Assembly (NCBI GenBank): GCA_934168205.1
Contig: CAKPMX010000001.1
Coordinates: forward strand, 310,001-374,000
Length of the DNA stretch: 64,000 bases
Reading direction: 5' to 3'
Source of the DNA: an uncultured Bacilli bacterium
Lineage (GTDB): Bacteria; Bacillota_I; Bacilli_A; RF39; UBA660
Shown here: positions 53,611 to 62,221 of the stretch, piece by piece
Numbering within the stretch: position 1 is the stretch's first letter
How the letters are laid out: each line of letters starts with the position of its first letter
The notes under the pieces: model-generated
Told to the model about the DNA's origin: nothing
The model's database searches: none
Seen by the model: the letters and a program-made list of their open reading frames with translations, nothing else
Program-made: the position numbers and the translations under genes

Positions 53611-54295
53611 AATTATTTTCAACTTTTATTCCAGGACCCATTGTAGAAGCTATAGAAATGTTTTTAACATAATCACCTTTTACAGTTGCAGGTCTTAATT
53701 TAATTATATGAGTAACAAACGCATCAAGGTTAGCAAGTAAATCTTCATCTGAGAAAGAAACCTTACCAATGATACCATGAATGTTACCATAACTATCAGT
53801 TCTATATTCAACACGACCAGCTTTTACTTCTTCAATAGCTTTAACTACGTCTAAAGTAACTGTACCAGTTTTAGGATTTGGCATTAAACCTTTAGGTCCT
53901 AAAACCTTACCTAATTTACCTAATAAAGGCATCATATCAGGTGTAGCTATCATAGTATCGAAATCAAACCAATTTTCTTTTTCAATCTTTTCAAGCATAT
54001 CAACATCACCAACATAGTCAGCGCCTGCTTCTTTAGCTTGAGTAGCTTTTTCACCTCTTGCAATTACTAAAACTTTCTTAGTCTTACCAGTTCCTTTAGG
54101 AAGTACTATAGCACCTCTTAATTGTTGATCTGCTTTCTTAGTATCAAGATTTAATCTCATTGCTACTTCAACAGAACCATCAAAAGAACTAGTAGAAGTC
54201 ATTTTTACTAACTTAATAGCTTCTTCTTTTGTATATACTTTATTCTTTTCTATTTTTGAAAGAGCTTCAGTATATTTCTTACTTCTTCTTTTCAT
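53600..54295 (-). CDS. rplA: 50S ribosomal protein L1
   Basis: 231 residues. L1 stalk protein: MRLNLDTKKADQQLRGAIVLPKGTGK, LGPKGLMPNPKTGTVT, and the C-terminal KGDYVKNISIASTMGPGI motif. Preceded by AAGGAGGAAAG and by a hairpin that could be the site of L1 autoregulation. Its 3' end carries the -35 of the next unit. Confidence 0.99.
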   Translation of the reverse strand: MKRRSKKYTEALSKIEKNKVYTKEEAIKLVKMTSTSSFDGSVEVAMRLNLDTKKADQQLRGAIVLPKGTGKTKKVLVIARGEKATQAKEAGADYVGDVDMLEKIEKENWFDFDTMIATPDMMPLLGKLGKVLGPKGLMPNPKTGTVTLDVVKAIEEVKAGRVEYRTDSYGNIHGIIGKVSFSDEDLLANLDAFVTHIIKLRPATVKGDYVKNISIASTMGPGIKVENNFDK

Positions 54296-54307
54296 TTTCT
54301 TTCCTCC

Positions 54308-54357
54308 TTATGTGGTAAAAGCGGATATTAATTTTAATTTTCCTTCCACATAGGTAA
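54308..54357 (-). promoter_or_regulatory. Hairpin between rplK and rplA, candidate L1 binding site
   Basis: Minus strand CCTATGTGG ... CCACATAAGG forms a 7-bp stem over about 45 bases. The interior, with GAAGG and ATCCGC on either side, could form the asymmetric loop bound by L1. The AGGAGG site of rplA directly follows. L1 regulation of this operon is known in other bacteria; this site is inferred. Confidence 0.4.
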
Positions 54358-54383
54358 ACCCTATATGATCAATTACTTAAGAA

Positions 54384-54815
54384 TTACTCTTGACCTTCAA
54401 CAGCAATTCCCATATTTTTAGCAGTTCCTGCTACGACCTTCATAGCTTCTTCTACAGAATATGCATTTAAATCAGGTAATTTGATTTCTGCAATTTCTCT
54501 TAATTGAGCTTCTGTTATTGTACCAACAACTTCTTTAGAACCCTTAACGGAACCTTTATTAATTTTTGCATACTTCTTCAATAAGAAACTAGCTGGTGGA
54601 GTTTTAATAACAAAATCAAAACTTCTATCATCATATACAGAGATTTCTACTGGTAAGATGTCACCCATTTTGTCTCTAGTTGCATCATTATATTTAGTAC
54701 AAAAATCTTGAAGATTGATTCCTGCTGGACCTAAAACAGTTCCTACTGGTGGAGCTGGTGTAGCTTTTCCTGCTGGAATTTGTAATTTAATTTTCTTTAT
54801 TGCTTCCTTTGCCAC
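54384..54815 (-). CDS. rplK: 50S ribosomal protein L11
   Basis: 143 residues from the GTG at 54815 (GGAGGTGTTTTTC upstream; a GTG nine bases earlier overlaps the site). Typical LQIPAGKATPAPPVGTVLGPAGINL near the N-terminus and the rRNA-binding C-domain KTPPASFLLKKYAKINKGS. GTPase-centre protein. First gene of rplKA. Confidence 0.98.
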   Translation of the reverse strand: MAKEAIKKIKLQIPAGKATPAPPVGTVLGPAGINLQDFCTKYNDATRDKMGDILPVEISVYDDRSFDFVIKTPPASFLLKKYAKINKGSVKGSKEVVGTITEAQLREIAEIKLPDLNAYSVEEAMKVVAGTAKNMGIAVEGQE

Positions 54816-54945
54816 GAAAAACACCTCCTATAATTTTTCTCACGTGTTACGTGCACTATTACTGATAAATTCTATTCTCATCCCGCTTCATAAATGAAAA
54901 CATCACTTATCAATAACATCTATATTAAATAAATATAGCCATTAA

Positions 54946-54974
54946 ATAATATCATAAAGATCTATATATTTCAA
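54946..54974 (-). promoter_or_regulatory. Promoter of rplKA
   Basis: TTGAAA (54969-54974), 17-base spacer ending TGA, TATTAT (54946-54951) on the minus strand, followed by a leader of about 120 bases with a CACGTAACACGTG hairpin. Confidence 0.65.
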
Positions 54975-54979
54975 GAACT

Positions 54980-55513
54980 TTACGCTTTTTCTATCTGTCC
55001 AAGTTCAACTTCAACAGAAGTTTCTTGTCCAAACAAATCAACAAGTAACATAACTTTTTGATTAGGTAAATCTACAGAATCAACTTTTCCATACATACCA
55101 TTGAATGGTCCAGCTATTATCTTAACTTTAGCACCAACAGTAAGTTCTTTATCAACATCAAGTCTACTAATACCCATATTACCTAAAATTTTATCAACTT
55201 CAGCTGGTTGTAATGGTGTTGGCTTAGCTCCTTTTCCAGAAGATCCAATGAAACCAGTAACACCAGGAGTATTACGTACAACATACCATGCCTCATCTGT
55301 CATAACCATTTCAACTAAAATGTATCCAGGAAACATTTTCTTAACTTTTTCTTTTGTTACACCATCTTTTACTTCAACAACCTTTTCCTCAGGTATAACA
55401 ACTCTAAATATATAATCTTGCATATCCATTGATTCGGAACGCATTTCTAACTTTTCTTTAACTTTATTCTCATGACCAGAATAAGTATTAACTACATACC
55501 ATTGTTTTTCCAT
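54980..55513 (-). CDS. nusG: Transcription elongation/antitermination factor NusG
   Basis: 177 residues. NGN domain (WYVVNTYSGHENKVKEKLE, then FPGYILVEMVMTDEAWYVVRNTPGVTGFIG) and KOW domain (GAKVKIIAGPFNGMYGKVDSV). Links RNA polymerase to the ribosome and modulates pausing. It lies 10 bases behind secE. Confidence 0.98.
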   Translation of the reverse strand: MEKQWYVVNTYSGHENKVKEKLEMRSESMDMQDYIFRVVIPEEKVVEVKDGVTKEKVKKMFPGYILVEMVMTDEAWYVVRNTPGVTGFIGSSGKGAKPTPLQPAEVDKILGNMGISRLDVDKELTVGAKVKIIAGPFNGMYGKVDSVDLPNQKVMLLVDLFGQETSVEVELGQIEKA

Positions 55514-55523
55514 AATTTACCTC

Positions 55524-55805
55524 CTATATTAATGATTGAATTAAAGCAAATATAACTTCAATTAAATAAAAGAATAAAGAACAAAATATGATGAAAACAA
55601 TTGTTGCTATGGAATATCTAACCATATCTTCTTTACTTGGCCAATGAACTTTAGAAATTTCGCTTTTTACACCATGGCAAAATATTCTAAATCTAACCCA
55701 AGCACTTTTTTTACTTTCAGAACTTTTATTACTCTTCTTAGTATCTTTTTTTATTTCCTTTTTATTCTTATTCTCAGTAGACTTTTTAGTTTTTTCTGTA
55801 GCCAT
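55524..55805 (-). CDS. secE: Preprotein translocase subunit SecE
   Basis: 93 residues. A Lys/Ser/Glu-rich N-terminal extension (about 1-33) is followed by the conserved amphipathic helix VKSEISKVHWPSKEDMVRYS and one membrane segment (about 68-90). Essential channel subunit. AAGGAG lies 11 bases before the ATG. Order secE-nusG as in most bacteria; rpmG, often just upstream, is not here. Confidence 0.95.
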   Translation of the reverse strand: MATEKTKKSTENKNKKEIKKDTKKSNKSSESKKSAWVRFRIFCHGVKSEISKVHWPSKEDMVRYSIATIVFIIFCSLFFYLIEVIFALIQSLI

Positions 55806-55844
55806 ATTTAATCATTCTCCTTAGATTAATTATTCAAAATAAAA

Positions 55845-55859
55845 ACACTTCCAAGTGCT
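55845..55859 (-). terminator. Short hairpin with T run in front of secE
   Basis: Minus strand AGCACTTGGAAGTGTTTTTATTTT: a 5-7 bp stem (one G-T pair) with a tight loop and a T-rich tail. It lies 47 bases past the stop of the upstream gene but also downstream of the promoter at 55867-55895. Confidence 0.5.
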
Positions 55860-55866
55860 CACCTAT

Positions 55867-55895
55867 AAAATAGCATAAACACCAAGAAATGTCAA
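55867..55895 (-). promoter_or_regulatory. Promoter of secE-nusG
   Basis: Perfect TTGACA (55890-55895), 17-base spacer ending TGC, TATTTT (55867-55872) on the minus strand. Confidence 0.65.
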
Positions 55896-55904
55896 ACAAT
55901 TTAT

Positions 55905-56639
55905 CTAAAATTGTGTTAATAATACTAAAACTGCAAAAATAACACCTATCATCGCAACAATTAATGGAACTATAAAGAAGCTAACATATGCTGCATTATC
56001 ATTTCTTCTACCTAGTTGACCATAAATACCATCATTTATTTTTGTGTTAGCTGGATCAGGCTTGCCTAAAAGACTATGTCCATTAGATTTAACCAAGGCA
56101 TTTCCCATACCCAAAGAATTACCATTAGAGTAATCTGTTGAAGTACCATTTACTTCTTTTTCTAATTCTTCTAAATCTCTTCTTCTTTTTTCCATGATAT
56201 AGTCATTATAATAAACTCCAGCACCACGTTCAAAAATACCTTTGTAATAAGGAACATCACCTTCTGGTAAATATATTTCAAACATGTCAAAATTATTTTT
56301 CAAAAAACCTTTATTAATATAAATCTGATTAGGAAAATGACAGTGAATGCCAACACCAATATCACTAAGGTCAGAAATATTTTCTCTAACAATGTCCCTC
56401 ATTTGCATACCATTAGATCCATCAGCAATCGCTAAATTATCAAATTTTATTTGCTGATAAGAACCATTTAAGATATGAATACTATTTGGATTAAATGAAG
56501 TTATGTAGCAACCCTTTTCATGAATGTACCTCATAGCGCTATCCATGCCTAACTTTAATGGCATAATGCTATCTTCATCATAATGAAGTTCATACCATTC
56601 ATTTAGAGTAATACTATTAGAATCATCAATTCTATTCAT
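55905..56639 (-). CDS. Tail-anchored kinase-like protein
   Basis: 244 residues from the ATG at 56639, six bases after AGGGTGA (an in-frame GTG at 56645 is rejected). The middle of the N-terminal part, MRYIHEKGCYITSFNPNSI then HILNGSYQQIKFDNLAI, resembles the catalytic loop and following strand of protein kinases (IHxxGxxHxDIxPxNILL ... KLxDFG). However, the key Asp is not in place and the N-lobe is absent. A charged helix (IMEKRRRDLEELEKEV) and a Gly/Asn/Ser-rich linker lead to a C-terminal membrane segment (about 221-242). Likely a pseudokinase or scaffold at the membrane. Last gene of mrnC-rlmB-sigma-this gene. Confidence 0.6.
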   Translation of the reverse strand: MNRIDDSNSITLNEWYELHYDEDSIMPLKLGMDSAMRYIHEKGCYITSFNPNSIHILNGSYQQIKFDNLAIADGSNGMQMRDIVRENISDLSDIGVGIHCHFPNQIYINKGFLKNNFDMFEIYLPEGDVPYYKGIFERGAGVYYNDYIMEKRRRDLEELEKEVNGTSTDYSNGNSLGMGNALVKSNGHSLLGKPDPANTKINDGIYGQLGRRNDNAAYVSFFIVPLIVAMIGVIFAVLVLLTQF

Positions 56640-56690
56640 ACGCACTCACCCTACTATAATTGTAAAGCAAAATTTTCAAAAATACAAACA

Positions 56691-57272
56691 TTAATAAACA
56701 TTTTTAAATCTTTCATGTAAAACTTTTCTTATTTTATAAAGTCTACCATCAACAGTAGTAATAGGTATATCAAGTAACCTACTAATTTCCTTATAACTAA
56801 AGCCATTATACCTAAGTTCAAAAATAGAACTATCTCCAATATTAAACAAAGATTTATAATAAACAAATTGTTTCTCTAGCAACTCTTCATCAAAATAATA
56901 ATCCAAGTTTTTATCATCTTTAATATTACAGTAAAATTCTTCACCTAAAGAAGTATTTAAATAATAATGTTTATTACTGCTCATCTTTCTACAAAAAGTC
57001 AAAATTCTCCTCTCGACACAAATACAAGCAAAAGTATAAAATAAAGCCCCAGAATTTTCATCATACTTATCGATTGCATCATTTAAAGCAATTAACCCTT
57101 CTTGTACTAAATCATCAAAGTCCACTCTTGCCCATTTAGCTGACATAGAATACTTTGATGCTAACTTTCTAACTATCGGAATATACTTATTAAACATAAT
57201 TTTCCTAGCTTCTTCATCATTTTCTTTAACTAAATAAACAACCTCATAATCATTTATTTTTTTATAATCCAT
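56691..57272 (-). CDS. Sigma-70 family RNA polymerase sigma factor, SigH-like
   Basis: 193 residues with regions 2 and 4 only. Region 2: LASKYSMSAKWARVDFDDLVQEGLIALNDAIDKYDE, then FYTFACICVERRILTFCRK. Region 4: SIFELRYNGFSYKEISRLLDIPITTVDGRLYKIRKVL (helix-turn-helix). The position between rlmB and secE is that of sigH in Bacillus, where it serves stationary phase and competence. Orthology is likely but the sequence is divergent. No anti-sigma factor is adjacent. Start after AGAGGGATT. Confidence 0.88.
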   Translation of the reverse strand: MDYKKINDYEVVYLVKENDEEARKIMFNKYIPIVRKLASKYSMSAKWARVDFDDLVQEGLIALNDAIDKYDENSGALFYTFACICVERRILTFCRKMSSNKHYYLNTSLGEEFYCNIKDDKNLDYYFDEELLEKQFVYYKSLFNIGDSSIFELRYNGFSYKEISRLLDIPITTVDGRLYKIRKVLHERFKNVY

Positions 57273-57279
57273 AATCCCT

Positions 57280-57978
57280 CTACTTTCTATTACGGATTAC
57301 CTCATATATCATAATACCAGATGCTACAGATGCATTTAAACTATTTGTAGTTCCATACATTGGTATTTTAGCAATAAAGTCACAGGCATTTTTAACAAGT
57401 TTAGACATACCAGATCCTTCATTACCAATTACTAATGCAATTTTACCAGAATAATCTATACTTCTATAATCAACACTATCCTCTAAAGCTGTACCAACTA
57501 TCCAAAAACCATTTTTCTTAAGTTCATCTATTGTTGAAACTAAATTAGTAACAGTAACAATATTTACATTATCCAAAGTTCCAGCACTAGTTTTCATTAC
57601 TGTAGAATTAACTTGAGCTTGACGATCTTTTGGCATAATAATCGCATCAACTTTAGCGGCCTCACAAGTTCTTATTATAGCTCCAAGATTATGTGGATCC
57701 TCTAAATGATCTAATATTACAAAAAACTTAGCTTCATCATCTAATACATCAGATATATCTTTATACTTATAATCCGGAATAAATAGTATTATACCCTGAT
57801 GAACTCCTGGTGCCAAACGGTCAATTTCTCTTTTTGACTTGTATTGAACAGGTACTTTTCGCTTTTCTATTAAAGAGTTTATTTCTTTATCACTAAAACC
57901 ATCTTGTAAAATTATTTTTTGAACTATTTTTCCATTTTCTAATAATTCTTTCGCAACATTTCTACCATAAACCAACAT
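57280..57978 (-). CDS. rlmB: 23S rRNA (guanosine-2'-O-)-methyltransferase RlmB-type (SpoU family)
   Basis: 232 residues from MLVYGRNV at 57978 (AGGTGAT upstream, which is also the end of mrnC; gap of one base). N-terminal substrate-binding domain, then the SpoU knot: LDHLEDPHNLGAIIRTCEAA, ALVIGNEGSGMSKLVKNACD and IPMYGTTNSLNASVASGI, the three family motifs. Methylates a guanosine of 23S rRNA in the family type. Confidence 0.95.
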   Translation of the reverse strand: MLVYGRNVAKELLENGKIVQKIILQDGFSDKEINSLIEKRKVPVQYKSKREIDRLAPGVHQGIILFIPDYKYKDISDVLDDEAKFFVILDHLEDPHNLGAIIRTCEAAKVDAIIMPKDRQAQVNSTVMKTSAGTLDNVNIVTVTNLVSTIDELKKNGFWIVGTALEDSVDYRSIDYSGKIALVIGNEGSGMSKLVKNACDFIAKIPMYGTTNSLNASVASGIMIYEVIRNRK

Positions 57979-57979
57979 C

Positions 57980-58354
57980 TTAATCACCTAAAATAAATTT
58001 CATTATCTCATTTATTCTTTCTTTTTTATTTTGAAGTTCTAAATAACCAATGATAGCTTCTAATCCCGTTGCATACTTATAAGTAATAATATCGCAACTC
58101 TTAGGATGGGAAGTAGTCTTATAATTCCTAGCTCTCTTAAATACACTAATTTCATCTTCATATAAGAAATTATCGTCGATCATTTTCGTTAAATATTTAG
58201 CTTGATTACTAGCGCTAACATAAGAAATAGCTTCTTTCTGCAAGTCATTTACATTACCAATACCTGATAAAACTAAATGCTTTCTAACATAATTTTCATA
58301 AATAGTATCACCTAAATACGCTAAAACCAATACATTAACTTCATTAACATTCAT
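57980..58354 (-). CDS. mrnC: Mini-ribonuclease III
   Basis: 124 residues from the ATG at 58354 (a GTG at 58363 is an alternative, with GAGG only two bases before it). RNase III-like domain without a dsRNA-binding domain: VLAYLGDTIYENYVRKHLVLSG carries the catalytic Asp, and KYATGLEAIIGYLEL the distal Glu. Processes 23S rRNA precursors in Bacillus. Between cysS and rlmB as in that genus. Confidence 0.95.
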   Translation of the reverse strand: MNVNEVNVLVLAYLGDTIYENYVRKHLVLSGIGNVNDLQKEAISYVSASNQAKYLTKMIDDNFLYEDEISVFKRARNYKTTSHPKSCDIITYKYATGLEAIIGYLELQNKKERINEIMKFILGD

Positions 58355-58395
58355 ATACTTCACGTCCTCAAAAACAATTTTATCATAATAATAAA

Positions 58396-58422
58396 AATCT
58401 ACACAGAAAAATTGTGTAGATT
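58396..58422 (-). terminator. Terminator of cysS
   Basis: Stem AATCTACACA/TGTGTAGATT with an ATTTTTC loop and TTTA tail on the minus strand, just past the cysS stop. Confidence 0.8.
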
Positions 58423-58427
58423 AATTA

Positions 58428-59822
58428 TTAAATTAACTCGTAAGTTGTTCCTTCCCTAGTATCAATTAAACGAACACCTTGTTCTAACAATTCATCTCTT
58501 ATCGCATCAGCCGTAACAAAGTCTTTATTTTTCTTTGCTTCATTACGTAATTCTATCTTCTTTAAGATTTCTTCATCATCATGTTCACTACTTACTTCAT
58601 CTACTTTTAATAAGTCAAGAGATAAAACTTCATCAAACTTCTCTATTAATCTTCTCTTAGTACCATCATTAACTGAAGTATCCTTTAAAATATCATATAC
58701 TAAAGTAATCATATTAGAAGTATTTAAATCATCTTCTATATAGTTTTTAAACTTACTTAGATATTCTTCATATTTACTATCATCCACTTCTGAAGAACCT
58801 AATTTTGAAATACGTGATTTTAATTTTAAATAGGCCTTCTCCGCACCAGACAATATATCAAAGTCAAATGTTAACTGATTATGATAGTAAGAATTTAAAC
58901 ATAAGTAACGATAACTTAACGGATTATAACCTTTTTCTTCTAATAAAGAAACTGTTAAAAATTCACCAGATGATTTACTCATTTTACCATTTTTATTATT
59001 TAAAAAACCATAGTGAATCCAGTAATTACACCAAGGATGACGGCCTAAATAAGCTTCACTTTGAGCAATCTCATTAGTATGATGTGGAAAAATAGCATCT
59101 TCTGCACCACAGTGTATATCTAACTTTTCACCTAAATATTTTATTGAAATACCAGAACATTCTATATGCCATCCAGGATAACCTCTTCCCCAAGGAGAAT
59201 CCCATTGTAACTCTTGATTATTAAATTTTGAATTAGTAAACCATAAACCAAAGTCAAATGGATTACGTTTTGCGTCATCTACTTCTATATCACTTCTAAC
59301 CGCAACTAATAAATCATCACTATTACGTCCAGATAACTCGTAGTAATTAGGAAATTTAGAAGTATCATAATAAACATTACCATTAGAAATATAAGCATAG
59401 CCAGTTTCTAATAATTTAGTAATTATTTTTATATACATATCAATATTATCTGTAGCATTAGATACTACATCAGGCTTTCTAATATTTAACTTACAACAGT
59501 CATCAAAAAAACAGTCAGTATAAAACTTAGCAATTTCCAAAGATGATTTGTGCTCCCTTTTAGCAGCAACCAACATCTTATCTTCGCCTGTATCACCATC
59601 ACCTACTAAATGACCTACATCAGTAATATTCATAACTCTTTCTACATCATAACCAAGAAATTTTAAACTCTTTTCTAAAATATCCTCAGAAATATATGTA
59701 CGTAAATTACCAATATGTGCATAACTATACACAGTAGGACCACAGGTATACATTTTAACCTTTCCTTCTTCATTAGGAATAAATTCTTCTACTTTTTTTG
59801 ACAACGTATTAAATATTTTCAT
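58428..59822 (-). CDS. cysS: Cysteinyl-tRNA synthetase
   Basis: 464 residues, class I. The zinc ligand Cys in MYTCGPTVYSYAHIGNLRT (with HIGN as the HIGH variant), the WHIECSGIS zinc motif, and KMSKS in NGKMSKSSGEF. A C-terminal anticodon domain follows. Full length. The ATG lies after CGAGGTGAAAA. A TGTTATACT element at 59842-59847 region is a likely extended -10. Confidence 0.98.
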   Translation of the reverse strand: MKIFNTLSKKVEEFIPNEEGKVKMYTCGPTVYSYAHIGNLRTYISEDILEKSLKFLGYDVERVMNITDVGHLVGDGDTGEDKMLVAAKREHKSSLEIAKFYTDCFFDDCCKLNIRKPDVVSNATDNIDMYIKIITKLLETGYAYISNGNVYYDTSKFPNYYELSGRNSDDLLVAVRSDIEVDDAKRNPFDFGLWFTNSKFNNQELQWDSPWGRGYPGWHIECSGISIKYLGEKLDIHCGAEDAIFPHHTNEIAQSEAYLGRHPWCNYWIHYGFLNNKNGKMSKSSGEFLTVSLLEEKGYNPLSYRYLCLNSYYHNQLTFDFDILSGAEKAYLKLKSRISKLGSSEVDDSKYEEYLSKFKNYIEDDLNTSNMITLVYDILKDTSVNDGTKRRLIEKFDEVLSLDLLKVDEVSSEHDDEEILKKIELRNEAKKNKDFVTADAIRDELLEQGVRLIDTREGTTYELI

Positions 59823-59841
59823 TTTTTCACCTCGTAAATTT

Positions 59842-59850
59842 AGTATAACA
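59842..59850 (-). promoter_or_regulatory. Extended -10 promoter of cysS
   Basis: Minus strand TGTTATACT about 20 bases before the cysS ATG; -35 not convincing. Confidence 0.4.
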
Positions 59851-59870
59851 TAATATTTATAAGAAATAAA

Positions 59871-62093
59871 CTAATGTTTGATAGTAAAAGTATCTACATA
59901 TTTTCTTAGTACTTTATCCACATGTCTTGCGCCAAATTCCTTATAATTACATTCATTTTTAATTTTATTCACAAGTTCTGGGGAAAAGTCCTTTTCAAAT
60001 CCTAAATCAATTGCTCTCTTACTAATAATTTTACCTATAGTATTACTATCAATATCATCAAAATATATAACTTTATCAATTCTATTTACAAATTCAACGC
60101 CTAAAAATTCTTTAAACTTTTCATATACCAAACTATTATCTGATGAAAAACCTATTTTTTTATTAGTAGTACCTAAATTAGAAGTCATAAAAATAACTAC
60201 ATTACTAAAGTCTATTTGTTCACCATAGGAATTAGTCATACAGCCAGTATCTAAAACCTGCAAGAAAAGTCGTAATACATCTGGATGTGCTTTTTCTATT
60301 TCATCAATTAAAAAAATTGAATACGGATTATCTTTAACTTTTTCTAATATACAATTATTATCATTATATCCAACATAGCCAGCTGGCGCCCCTATTATCT
60401 TACTAATAGAATGACTTTCCTTATATTCACTCATATCAAGTCTAATAAAAGCCGTCTTAGGATATAACAGTCTAGCATACTCTTTTACCAATAATGTCTT
60501 TCCCACACCGGTTTTACCAACTAATAATAGTGATGTAGGTACATTTTTATTAATTTTACGTGAAAGTGTAATATCTAATATCTCATCAATTGCCTTTTTC
60601 TGTCCGAACACAGTTTTATTTAAACTTAAAGTAAGACTATTTTTATTATATTTTAATATCTTCTTAACAGGTATTTTAGTCTTCTCATAAATAACATCAT
60701 ATAAAGTATCTTTATTAATACTTTTTACACTTTTACACTTAGTACTTCTCATAAAGTTTTCATTAATCAAAGTCTCTAACTCTTCTTGTTCTTCTTTTAA
60801 TTGTCTAGCTAATTTATAATCATGATCAATAATAGCTTTATTCTTTTTATTTCTAACTTCATTCATTGAAATAGCAAGTAATCTATTTTTCTTTTCATAA
60901 GTATTATCAATTATAGCCGTCTTACTACAAGATTCATCTAATATATCAATAGCTTTATCGGGAAATCTACCTGTTGTAATATATCTATCAGAAAGTTCAA
61001 CTATTAATTTAATAATCTCATCACTAATTTTTACCCCATGATAATTTTCATAAATATCTCTAAGTTGAAACAAAATCCTTTCTGTTTCAAAAGCCGTAGG
61101 CTCTTCTACATATATTTTCTGAAATCTTCTATCCAAAGCTTTATCTTTCTCTAAATACTTTTTATATTCTGCCAGTGTTGTTGCCCCTATTATTTTAATT
61201 TTTCCACGAGCCAAGTATGGTTTTAAAATATTAGAAGCATCAATTGCCCCTTCTGCACCACCGGCACCTACTAAAGTATGTATTTCATCAATAAATAAAA
61301 TTATGTTTTTTTCATTTTCTAATTCACTAATTATTTTATTGATTCTTTCTTCAAACTCTCCACGATATTTAGTTCCAGATATTAAACTAGCCATAGAAAT
61401 ACTAAATATTCTACTATTCTCCAGGTTTTTAGGAACACTTCCAACTACAATTCTCCTAACTAATTCTTCCACTATCGCAGTCTTACCAACGCCAGCATCG
61501 CCTAATAATAATGGATTATTTTTAGTACGCCTTAATAATATTTCTATCATTCTATTGACTTTAACATCTCTACCAACAACTGGATCAAATCCTTCTTCTT
61601 CACATTTTTTATTTAAATCAATTGCGTACTCTTCTAATAATAAATTTCTTCCCTTTTTACCAAAATGATACACCATTCTATTAGAAAACTTTTCATATAA
61701 CAAATCAATATCAATATTCATTCCCAATAATATTCTATTGGCAACACCATCACCTTCTTCTAATAAAGAAATAAATAATTTATCCACAGTAACTATGGAA
61801 TCATCATCCTTACAGTCTAAAATAGCATTCTCAATAATACGTTTCAATAATGGCGTATATAAAAACCAGTCATTACTTGTCTTACCTATTCCTATAATTT
61901 TAATTATTTCATCCTTATATTTCTTATAAGTAATTTTATATTCACTCAAAACTTGAGTAATAGATAAATCAGTGTTATGTAAAATAGCTAGCAATAAATG
62001 TTCACTACCAACATAGGGATGTTTCAAATCCATCATTTCTTTTTTTGCCATTAATAATACTTTTTGTGAATCTTCATCAAATTTTGAAAACAT
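59871..62093 (-). CDS. clpC: ClpC-type AAA+ unfoldase
   Basis: 740 residues from MFSKFDEDSQKVL at 62093 (AAGGAGATGATTTAC upstream; the in-frame ATG at 62102 touches the site). N-domain with two Clp_N repeats (HPYVGSEHLLLAIL), AAA1 with Walker A GDAGVGKTAIVEE and Walker B IILFIDEIHTL, and a UVR/middle-domain helix (DYKLARQLKEEQEELE). AAA2 has GKTGVGKTLLVKEY and FLIDEIEKAHPD, then a C-terminal D2-small domain. About 70 residues shorter than Bacillus ClpC. Works with ClpP (not in the window) in regulated proteolysis. ctsR/mcsAB are not adjacent. Confidence 0.92.
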   Translation of the reverse strand: MFSKFDEDSQKVLLMAKKEMMDLKHPYVGSEHLLLAILHNTDLSITQVLSEYKITYKKYKDEIIKIIGIGKTSNDWFLYTPLLKRIIENAILDCKDDDSIVTVDKLFISLLEEGDGVANRILLGMNIDIDLLYEKFSNRMVYHFGKKGRNLLLEEYAIDLNKKCEEEGFDPVVGRDVKVNRMIEILLRRTKNNPLLLGDAGVGKTAIVEELVRRIVVGSVPKNLENSRIFSISMASLISGTKYRGEFEERINKIISELENEKNIILFIDEIHTLVGAGGAEGAIDASNILKPYLARGKIKIIGATTLAEYKKYLEKDKALDRRFQKIYVEEPTAFETERILFQLRDIYENYHGVKISDEIIKLIVELSDRYITTGRFPDKAIDILDESCSKTAIIDNTYEKKNRLLAISMNEVRNKKNKAIIDHDYKLARQLKEEQEELETLINENFMRSTKCKSVKSINKDTLYDVIYEKTKIPVKKILKYNKNSLTLSLNKTVFGQKKAIDEILDITLSRKINKNVPTSLLLVGKTGVGKTLLVKEYARLLYPKTAFIRLDMSEYKESHSISKIIGAPAGYVGYNDNNCILEKVKDNPYSIFLIDEIEKAHPDVLRLFLQVLDTGCMTNSYGEQIDFSNVVIFMTSNLGTTNKKIGFSSDNSLVYEKFKEFLGVEFVNRIDKVIYFDDIDSNTIGKIISKRAIDLGFEKDFSPELVNKIKNECNYKEFGARHVDKVLRKYVDTFTIKH

Positions 62094-62183
62094 GTAAATC
62101 ATCTCCTTAAGATAATTTTATTTCTAGTATGTCCAGAAATGCAATAAATTACGTCCACAAAAAAAAGACAAAAATAGCAAAAA

Positions 62184-62207
62184 AAAGAGGCTCATCAGAA
62201 CCTCTTT
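62184..62207 (-). terminator. Terminator of the YfcC-type transporter gene
   Basis: Stem AAAGAGG/CCTCTTT with eight T on the minus strand, 14 bases after the stop. Confidence 0.8.
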
Positions 62208-62221
62208 GTTATTATTAAGTA

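Noticed and set aside
55806..55904. rpmG (L33) expected upstream of secE
   Set aside because: No frame with the L33 pattern; the gap holds only promoter and hairpin.
61303..61668. 121-codon plus-strand frame inside clpC
   Set aside because: Antisense to Walker A/B coding sequence, which explains its openness.
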